In this document: piece by piece, positions 1 to 3,506 of the stretch
Layout: each line of letters begins with the position of its first letter
Position numbering within the stretch: position 1 is the stretch's first letter
Assembly: GCA_018822835.1 (NCBI GenBank)
Contig: JAHJJO010000134.1
Location: 1 to 8,872 of the forward strand
Direction: 5' to 3'
Source of the DNA: Patescibacteria group bacterium
Lineage (GTDB): Bacteria > Patescibacteriota > Patescibacteriia > Patescibacteriales > JAHJJO01
DNA: 8,872 bases
Notes under the pieces: generated by a model
The model's database searches: none
Seen by the model: the letters and a program-made list of their open reading frames with translations, nothing else
Told to the model about the DNA's origin: nothing
Made by a program: the position numbers and the translations under genes

Positions 1-130
1 GTCGCGCGCAAATCCGAAAAGCAAGGAACATTTTTTCTTTTTGGGGTTGCCGAGTGAAGCGAGGCAGTGGCGGAACGATACGAGCGTACGATTCAGTTTC
101 AAGCCACCACGCGCTCCGCGCGTGGCACAT
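1..130. other. GC-rich island with no supportable gene
   Basis: By my count 72 of these 130 bases are G or C (55%), against visibly AT-rich sequence in the rest of the window. The island contains a repeated CGAG word (51-54, 60-63, 81-84) and the 107-125 hairpin. On the - strand a frame is open from an ATG at 130-128 to the window edge (43 codons, beginning MCHARSAWW and ending FRICAR). It has no ribosome binding site and an unusual Trp/Arg/Pro-rich composition, so I do not call it a gene. The stretch may be the edge of a dispersed GC-rich repeat, or the end of something lying to the left. Confidence 0.5.
107..125. repeat. Short GC-rich hairpin
   Basis: CCACGCGC and GCGCGTGG form a perfect 8-bp stem around a 3-nt TCC loop. 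No T-tract follows on either side, so it does not look like an intrinsic terminator. It sits at the right-hand border of the GC-rich island and could be a boundary structure of a repeat. Confidence 0.6.
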
Positions 131-178
131 TATAGATTTTGGAAATAGGTTCGAGCTTGGTACAATAAACACAACAGA

Positions 179-227
179 AAAAAAAGACTAAAAACAGAAG
201 TTAGATTTCTGTTTTTAGTCTTTTTTT
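179..227. terminator. Bidirectional intrinsic terminator
   Basis: A perfect 21-bp inverted repeat (179-199 with 207-227) surrounds a 7-nt loop. The stem is AT-rich with a GACTAAAAACAG core, and it begins with a run of A and ends with seven T. Either strand would therefore read as a hairpin followed by a U-tract. It isolates the PIN gene at 303 from whatever lies to the left. It also lies directly downstream of the leftward promoter at 236-264. Confidence 0.8.
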
Positions 228-235
228 AATGTTTC

Positions 236-264
236 ACTATAACATACTTTAATAATCTTGTCAA
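236..264 (-). promoter_or_regulatory. Leftward sigma70-type promoter
   Basis: Read on the - strand, TTGACA (264 to 259), a 17-bp spacer and TATAGT (241 to 236) form a near-consensus promoter. A TG one base before the -10 gives an extended -10. Transcription would start near 229-230 and run straight into the terminator at 227-179. The product would be an RNA of about 50 nt that is mostly hairpin, or a read-through transcript into the GC-rich island. Confidence 0.6.
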
Positions 265-291
265 GATTGCTGATAATATTTTTGTATGATA
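243..291. repeat. ~50-bp duplicated promoter element, copy 1
   Basis: This segment matches 3219-3268 with three substitutions and one single-base insertion over about 50 positions. The shared core includes TCTTGTCAAGA (256-266), an inverted repeat of two 5-bp arms around one central base, and then TTGCTGAT and ATATTTTTGTATGATA. The leftward -35 and most of a weaker rightward promoter lie inside it. Both copies lie to the right of a bidirectional terminator and upstream of a + strand gene. The conserved spacer sequence suggests a recent duplication or a bound site, not just chance promoter similarity. Confidence 0.75.
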
Positions 292-295
292 GTAT
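267..295 (+). promoter_or_regulatory. Probable promoter of the PIN-domain gene
   Basis: TTGCTG (267-272), a 17-bp spacer and TAGTAT (290-295), with TG one base before the -10, make a weak extended -10 promoter. The predicted start is at about 302, at or next to the ATG at 303, so the mRNA would be leaderless or nearly so. That fits the lack of a Shine-Dalgarno sequence. TATAAA at 293-298 is an alternative -10. Confidence 0.4.
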
Positions 296-302
296 AAAAT
301 AA

Positions 303-764
303 ATGAGTATTAAAAAACAAAAAATTTATTTAGACACCTCTGTAATCAGCGCTTATTATGATGAACGACAAATAGACAGAATGAAACTAACAAGAGAATC
401 TTATCAAAAAATCAAATTTTTTGATCTCTATATTTCAGAAATTACTCTTAATGAATTAGAGCAGACAACTGATATTGAAAGAAAAAACAAATTTTTAAAA
501 TTTACTCAAGGGCTGAATATTTTACCTTTGACTCTTCAAGCTAAAAAACTATCTCAAATTTATAGTCAAACTAAAATTATTCCTGTTAAATTTCAAGATG
601 ATATTTTTCAAATTGCCATTGCCGTAACTAATAATATGAATTATATTTTAAGTTGGAATTTTAAGCATATGGTTAATCTTTCTGTTAGAACAGTTATTAA
701 TGCTATTAATGTTCAACAAGGATATGCCCAAATTGAAATTTTAGCTCCACCTGAGATGCTATAA
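303..764 (+). CDS. PIN-domain protein, VapC-like putative ribonuclease toxin
   Basis: This 153-aa protein has the layout of a PIN domain. Asp11 lies in the N-terminal beta strand motif KIYLDTSVIS, and Glu51 follows in the helix of SEITLNELEQ. The paired acids Asp99/Asp100 lie in QDDIFQIAIA, and the C-terminal strand reads YILSWNFKHM (114-123). These correspond to the family's metal-binding acidic residues, with Asn119 at the variable fourth position. PIN proteins of this size are usually Mg2+-dependent endoribonucleases, most often VapC toxins cleaving tRNA or rRNA. There is no signal peptide or membrane segment. The ATG at 303 fits the predicted promoter, and no Shine-Dalgarno is visible. 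A small gene follows after 32 nt, which suggests a toxin-antitoxin pair in the less common toxin-first order. A non-toxin PIN nuclease cannot be excluded. Confidence 0.85.
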   Translation: MSIKKQKIYLDTSVISAYYDERQIDRMKLTRESYQKIKFFDLYISEITLNELEQTTDIERKNKFLKFTQGLNILPLTLQAKKLSQIYSQTKIIPVKFQDDIFQIAIAVTNNMNYILSWNFKHMVNLSVRTVINAINVQQGYAQIEILAPPEML

Positions 765-765
765 T
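757..765 (+). promoter_or_regulatory. Possible extended -10 promoter inside the PIN gene end
   Basis: TGCTATAAT is a perfect extended -10 (TATAAT at 760-765) that overlaps the stop codon of the PIN gene. No good -35 is present at 16-18 bp. A start near 772 would give a 25-nt leader for the gene at 797, letting the small protein and glgA be expressed separately from the PIN gene. In AT-rich DNA this match could be chance. Confidence 0.35.
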
Positions 766-796
766 TAATTTTGTTATATAATTCTACATCCAATCT

Positions 797-1006
797 ATGA
801 AAAAAATATGGGATTTAAAAATTCGCAAAAGCGTTCAGAAAGAATTTCCTGGCGATCCTATGCTGCAGGAACTTCATGAGTTGAGATTACGTAGCCCTTT
901 TTCTTCTTTGAAGAGCAATTTATCTAAATCTTTATGTTTAAAAAAAGATCTTGAAAGGGTTGGTTTAAAATTAGTTAAAACTCAAGAAGGATATATGGTG
1001 CAGTAG
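797..1006 (+). CDS. Small protein of unknown function, candidate antitoxin partner
   Basis: This 69-aa basic protein is one I do not recognise as a named family. It starts MKKIWDLKIRKSVQKEF, has a GDPMLQELHELR segment (19-30) that looks helical, a Ser/Lys/Leu-rich middle, and a compact end with KDLERVGLKLVKTQEGYMVQ (50-69). It has no Cys pairs, signal peptide or membrane segment. It lies 32 nt after the PIN gene and 25 nt before glgA, all on the same strand, so the three could be co-transcribed. Small charged proteins next to PIN genes are often cognate antitoxins, and that role is inferred only from position, size and charge. It could equally be an unrelated small gene. No Shine-Dalgarno is visible before the ATG, and an extended -10 at 757-765 may drive it. 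Confidence 0.6.
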   Translation: MKKIWDLKIRKSVQKEFPGDPMLQELHELRLRSPFSSLKSNLSKSLCLKKDLERVGLKLVKTQEGYMVQ

Positions 1007-1031
1007 TCAGCTTCTCTTTGCAACAAACATT

Positions 1032-2477
1032 ATGAAAATAGTTTCAATCTCAAGTGAATTAGCGCCGTTTTCCAAAACAGGAGGGCTTGCTGATGTTGCG
1101 CGCAGTTTGCCAAAAGCATTACAAAGATTAGGGCATAAAGTTATTATTATTACGCCATTGTACGGGCTTGTAATTGACAAAAAAAAGTATAATCTTAAAT
1201 TAATTTACAAAAACATTAAAGTTCATCTTAATTCAAAAGAAGCGGTTAGAATCAATTATTGGAAAGGATATTTAATGAATAATTTACCAGTGTATTTTAT
1301 TGAAAACAAAAAATATTTTTCAAAACGGAAAATATTATATTGTTCAAATCATGAAAACGCTAGATTTTTAATTTTTGACGTAGCGGCATTAAAATTAATT
1401 TCTTTATTAAAATTTTCAGCTGATATTGTTCATTGTCACGACTGGCAAGCTGGCTTGATTCCATTTTATCTTAAAACAGCTTTCCGTTATTCTAAAACAT
1501 TAGAAAAAGCCAAAACAATATTTACAATTCATAATTTAATTTTTCAATTTGGTCGTAACTGGTGGGAAATACCGTTTGCAAAAAAAGACTATGGTCACAA
1601 AAGAATTTCTCATTTAAGCGATCCTGACATTGAGTATATTAATTTTGCAAAACGGGCGATTTTATCAGCTGATGTTATTAATACTGTGAGCGAGCAGTAT
1701 CGCATGGAAATAATGACTAAAAAATTTGGACAGGATTTGCATTGTATTTTAAAAAACAGGGAAAACAAGTTGTTTGGAATAGTAAATGGAATAGATTATT
1801 ATTCATATAATCCCGCTAAAGATCCTGGATTATTTAAAAATTATAATTATAACAAAATTTATTGCAAAAAACCAAACAAAGAACATTTGCAAAAGCAATT
1901 TAATTTACCAGTTAATGTCGCAGTGCCTCTAATTTGCATGACATCGCGTGTTGCATTCCAAAAAGGATTTGAATTATTATTAAAAATTGTGGATCAATTA
2001 ATGAATTTAGACATGCAGTTGATAATTATGGGTTCTGGCAATAAAACATATATACACGCATTAAATAAAATATCTAAAAAATATCCAAAAAAAATTGTGA
2101 TTATTCCATTTAATGAAAAAAATCAAAAATATGAAACATTAATTTACGCTGGTTCGGATTTTATTTTACTCCCATCACATTATGAGCCATGTGGCATTAA
2201 TCAGTTAATTGCTATGCGTTATGGATGCATTCCAATTGTTAGAAAGATTGGCGGATTGCATGATACGGTTAATAATTTTAATCCAATTGATGGAAGCGGC
2301 ACTGGATTTGTTTTTGATAAATTTAATGAATTTGCTTTGTATGGAGCGATTATTAGGGCATTGGAAACATATAAATATAAAGATATTTGGCAGAATTTAA
2401 TAGTGCGAGTTATGCAAGAGTCAACAAGCTGGGAAATTCCGGCAAAAAAATATGTTAAGTTATATCAGAACATATAA
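1032..2477 (+). CDS. glgA: Glycogen/starch synthase (GT5 family)
   Basis: This is a complete 481-aa enzyme, close to the usual GlgA length of about 477. It transfers glucose from ADP-glucose (or UDP-glucose in some lineages) to the non-reducing end of an alpha-1,4-glucan, in the cytoplasm. The N-terminal Rossmann domain carries SKTGGLADV at 14-22, with Lys15 in the position known to contact the nucleotide sugar. It also has HCHDWQAGL (134-142) and TIHN (165-168). The C-terminal GT-B half has VNGID (251-255), the SRVAFQKG loop (305-312), and the donor-site motif EPCGINQL (385-392) with the catalytic-region Glu385. IGGLHDTV (406-413) and TSWE (465-468) follow. All match the family pattern. It lies 25 nt after the small gene at 797. 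No glgB, glgC or glgP is present in the window. The start is fixed by the conserved MKIVSISSE opening. No Shine-Dalgarno is visible. Confidence 0.95.
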   Translation: MKIVSISSELAPFSKTGGLADVARSLPKALQRLGHKVIIITPLYGLVIDKKKYNLKLIYKNIKVHLNSKEAVRINYWKGYLMNNLPVYFIENKKYFSKRKILYCSNHENARFLIFDVAALKLISLLKFSADIVHCHDWQAGLIPFYLKTAFRYSKTLEKAKTIFTIHNLIFQFGRNWWEIPFAKKDYGHKRISHLSDPDIEYINFAKRAILSADVINTVSEQYRMEIMTKKFGQDLHCILKNRENKLFGIVNGIDYYSYNPAKDPGLFKNYNYNKIYCKKPNKEHLQKQFNLPVNVAVPLICMTSRVAFQKGFELLLKIVDQLMNLDMQLIIMGSGNKTYIHALNKISKKYPKKIVIIPFNEKNQKYETLIYAGSDFILLPSHYEPCGINQLIAMRYGCIPIVRKIGGLHDTVNNFNPIDGSGTGFVFDKFNEFALYGAIIRALETYKYKDIWQNLIVRVMQESTSWEIPAKKYVKLYQNI

Positions 2478-2484
2478 TAATTTC

Positions 2485-2629
2485 CAATTTTCAATAATCA
2501 ATTTTCAATAAATTATCAAATTTTCAATGATCATTTAATATTTGATTATTTACCCTGTTAAATAATTTTGTCTTGAACAAAATTCCTGCTCTGCAGGATT
2601 TAACAGGGTGAATTGATTATTGAAAATTG
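2485..2629. repeat. AT-rich repeat words with 19-bp outer inverted repeat
   Basis: After glgA the spacer opens with three imperfect copies of CAATTTTCAATRAT (2485-2498, about 2499-2516 and 2517-2531). A 19-bp arm, CAATTTTCAATAATCAATT at 2485-2503, is perfectly complementary to 2611-2629. The right arm begins two bases after the three-way-junction element, while the left arm is 48 bp away, so the nesting is asymmetric. Similar low-complexity words occur in the spacers near 3175-3210 and 6276-6370. No open frame covers 2478-2633. Confidence 0.7.
2552..2609. repeat. 58-bp perfect three-way-junction (double-hairpin) element
   Basis: An outer 12-bp stem ACCCTGTTAAAT (2552-2563) with ATTTAACAGGGT (2598-2609) encloses two hairpins placed back to back. 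The first is AATTTTGT (2564-2571) with ACAAAATT (2577-2584) and a CTTGA loop. The second is CCTGC (2585-2589) with GCAGG (2593-2597) and a TCT loop. Every base outside the two loops is paired, with none unpaired at the junction. There is no T-tract on either side, so this is not a standard terminator. It resembles small non-autonomous repeats of the REP/REPIN or MITE kind, whose mobility depends on transposases encoded elsewhere. That assignment is inference. Confidence 0.7.
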
Positions 2630-2641
2630 ATACTTGATAAT
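2613..2641 (+). promoter_or_regulatory. Possible promoter of the ferredoxin gene
   Basis: TTGATT (2613-2618), a 17-bp spacer and GATAAT (2636-2641) fit a sigma70 promoter with one mismatch in the -10. The start would fall near 2648, giving a leader of about 7 nt before the ATG at 2655. It overlaps the right arm of the repeat region, so it may be part of the repeat and not a dedicated promoter. Confidence 0.35.
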
Positions 2642-2654
2642 TATTTTTTGTTTT

Positions 2655-2831
2655 ATGATTGTAATTAAAAAAAATTTATGCATTGGATGCGGAGCTTGCG
2701 TATTATTATGTCCTGAAATTTTTCAGATTAATAGTGATGGCAAATCTGAAGTTATTAGCCAAAAAAATCAAAAATGCGCTAAACAAGCTGCTCAAAGTTG
2801 TCCTGTGCAAGCGATCACGTGGAACGCATAA
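2655..2831 (+). CDS. Small single-cluster [4Fe-4S] ferredoxin
   Basis: This 58-aa protein is a low-potential electron carrier of the Thermotoga/Pyrococcus ferredoxin type. Counting from the ATG at 2655, Cys9, Cys12 and Cys15 form C-x2-C-x2-C. The fourth cluster ligand would be Cys49 in SCPVQAI. Cys19 (CPEIF) and Cys41 (KCAKQ) fall where these ferredoxins have a disulfide pair in place of a second cluster. The spacing matches the family closely. An in-frame TTG at 2634 would add seven hydrophobic residues (MIIIFCF), but ATG 2655 begins the usual M-x-V-x-K opening and is preferred. No partner oxidoreductase is in the window, so its redox partner is unknown. It stands alone between repeat-rich spacers and is followed by three hairpins. 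Confidence 0.9.
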   Translation: MIVIKKNLCIGCGACVLLCPEIFQINSDGKSEVISQKNQKCAKQAAQSCPVQAITWNA

Positions 2832-2872
2832 CGCATAACAGAATTTTCTGGCTTCGTTTCACTAGTGGGGAA

Positions 2873-2942
2873 AGAAACTAAGTGTCCAAATAAGTTTAAA
2901 GCAGAATTATCTGCTTTAAACTTATTTGGACACTTAGTTTCT
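2873..2942. repeat. 33-bp perfect fold-back repeat
   Basis: Positions 2873-2905 are perfectly complementary to 2910-2942, with an ATTA loop. The arm contains AAGTGTCCAAATAAGTTTAA. No T-tract follows, because the next bases are ACGCAAAAAAGCG, so it is not a typical terminator, although it lies 41 nt after the ferredoxin stop. A stem this long without a mismatch is either recent or under selection. Candidate origins are a miniature inverted-repeat element or two insertion-sequence ends brought together. No target-site duplication is evident. A perfect CACTAGTG palindrome lies just before it at 2860-2867. Confidence 0.8.
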
Positions 2943-2962
2943 ACGCAAAAAAGCGTTGGAAC

Positions 2963-3015
2963 AAAAAAAGACCAAGCTGTTCATGATATTTATCAAGAAT
3001 AGCTTGGTCTTTTTT
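2963..3015. terminator. Bidirectional intrinsic terminator
   Basis: AAAAAAGACCAAGCT (2964-2978) pairs with AGCTTGGTCTTTTTT (3001-3015). The stem continues inward through a G-T wobble, TTC/GAA, an A-A mismatch and TGAT/ATCA, closing on a 4-nt loop. It is flanked by seven A on the left and six T on the right, so it would work on both strands. It is the best candidate for ending the ferredoxin transcript. Confidence 0.8.
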
Positions 3016-3051
3016 AATATCTCTTTTTCTAAATTCACTAATTAAAAATGT

Positions 3052-3119
3052 AAAAATAAGCAGACAAAGGTTTAGCCTCGGGGATTTTAGAGGCTAAACC
3101 TCTGTCTGCTTATTTTTTT
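3052..3119. terminator. Second bidirectional terminator, long GC-bearing stem
   Basis: A 15-bp stem (3052-3066 with 3103-3117), one A-C mismatch and a further 12-bp stem (AGGTTTAGCCTC at 3068-3079 with 3090-3101) close on a 10-nt loop. Five A precede it and seven T follow it. It probably backs up the terminator at 2963-3015 and blocks leftward transcription from the promoter element copy at 3219-3268. Confidence 0.8.
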
Positions 3120-3218
3120 AGAGGTCAAACTTCTACTATTTTAATGAATTTGGAAAAAGGGGGAAGGGAATAGTGCTAATTCCTAATCCCCAATTTCTAA
3201 TTCAATACTTAACCATGG

Positions 3219-3268
3219 CATACTTTTAAAATCTTGTCAAGAGTTGCTGATGATATTTTTGTATGATA
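3219..3268. repeat. ~50-bp duplicated promoter element, copy 2
   Basis: This is the second copy of 243-291. The leftward -35 (TTGACA on the - strand, 3240 to 3235) is intact. With a 17-bp spacer the -10 would be CATGGT (3217 to 3212), weaker than TATAGT in copy 1 but still with TG one base before it. It lies 100 bp right of a bidirectional terminator and about 240 bp upstream of the PBP1A gene. Between the terminator and this copy, 3120-3218 holds only AT-rich words such as CTAATTCCTAATCCCC and no gene. Confidence 0.75.
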
Positions 3269-3272
3269 CTGT
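3244..3272 (+). promoter_or_regulatory. Weak rightward promoter for the PBP1A leader
   Basis: TTGCTG (3244-3249), a 17-bp spacer and TACTGT (3267-3272), with TG one base upstream, correspond position for position to the rightward promoter in copy 1. The -10 is poor. If used, it would start near 3279 and give a leader of about 227 nt before the PBP1A ATG. Confidence 0.3.
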
Positions 3273-3283
3273 AGAAAATAGAC

Positions 3284-3315
3284 AACACGTAACACGTAAC
3301 ACAACTAATTGTTAC
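3284..3315 (+). repeat. Short direct repeats and small hairpin in leader
   Basis: AACACGT is repeated in tandem (3284-3290 and 3291-3297, each followed by AAC). GTAACA (3296-3301) can pair with TGTTAC (3310-3315) around an 8-nt loop. The direct-repeat style resembles ACGCATAACGCATAAC just after the ferredoxin stop. No function is evident. Confidence 0.45.
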
Positions 3316-3380
3316 ATGCTGTGTGCTACATGTCTTTATGCCCATATCTCAACTTTCTCAAAAAAAACAATCTTGGAGAA

Positions 3381-3506
3381 ATGAAAAAGCAAAAAAATAT
3401 TATATTGATGGCCGGCGAAATAATCAGTCTGGATGGAAAAAACATAGTACTGGACCAGGTAAATATAAATTTAGAAAGCATCAGAACGCTTTTGCGTTTT
3501 TTTTAA
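3381..3506 (+). CDS. Possible 41-aa leader ORF overlapping the PBP1A start
   Basis: An ATG-started frame runs 41 codons (MKKQKNIILMAGEIISLDGK at its start, ending TLLRFF). It stops at TAA 3504-3506, which shares its last A with the PBP1A ATG (TAATG). Its sequence is plausible for a small protein but I recognise no family. GGAG lies only two bases before the ATG, closer than a normal ribosome binding site. The frame reads through the terminator-like hairpin at 3485-3504. It is in the +1 frame relative to an alternative N-terminal extension of PBP1A. It may be a coupled leader peptide or a chance open frame. Confidence 0.3.
   Translation: MKKQKNIILMAGEIISLDGKNIVLDQVNINLESIRTLLRFF
3485..3504 (+). 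terminator. Terminator-like hairpin abutting the PBP1A start codon
   Basis: AACGC (3485-3489), a TTTT loop and GCGTT (3494-3498) form a short stem, extendable by a G-T and an A-T pair, followed by T through 3504. The PBP1A ATG begins two bases later at 3506. If it works it would stop transcripts just before the gene, as an attenuator would. AAAGC at 3475-3479 can pair with GCTTT at 3488-3492, which would exclude the terminator stem. Both stems are short. Confidence 0.45.

Noticed and set aside
2..130. - strand open frame of 43 codons reaching the window edge
   Set aside because: It has no ribosome binding site, an odd Trp/Arg/Pro-rich composition and lies in a GC-rich repeat-like island, so it is kept as an observation and not called as a gene.
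2209..2400. 63-aa + strand frame inside glgA
   Set aside because: It is an out-of-frame shadow of the conserved GT-B donor-site region of glgA.
2634..2654. TTG start adding seven residues to the ferredoxin
   Set aside because: The added residues (MIIIFCF) have no counterpart in small ferredoxins, and ATG 2655 gives the normal opening and spacing.
2873..3119. Three successive hairpins considered as a CRISPR array or attC-type cassette array
   Set aside because: The hairpins differ in sequence, there is no regular repeat-spacer spacing, and no cas or integrase gene is present.
2832..3500. Search for a tRNA, riboswitch or other known RNA family
   Set aside because: I found no cloverleaf with a CCA-type acceptor or T-loop and no riboswitch core that I recognise, only hairpins and AT-rich words.
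3323..3505. In-frame N-terminal extension of PBP1A from GTG 3323
   Set aside because: It adds 61 Lys/Arg/Asn-rich residues before the membrane anchor, uses a GTG without a ribosome binding site, and crosses a terminator-like hairpin. The family begins just before the anchor, at ATG 3506.
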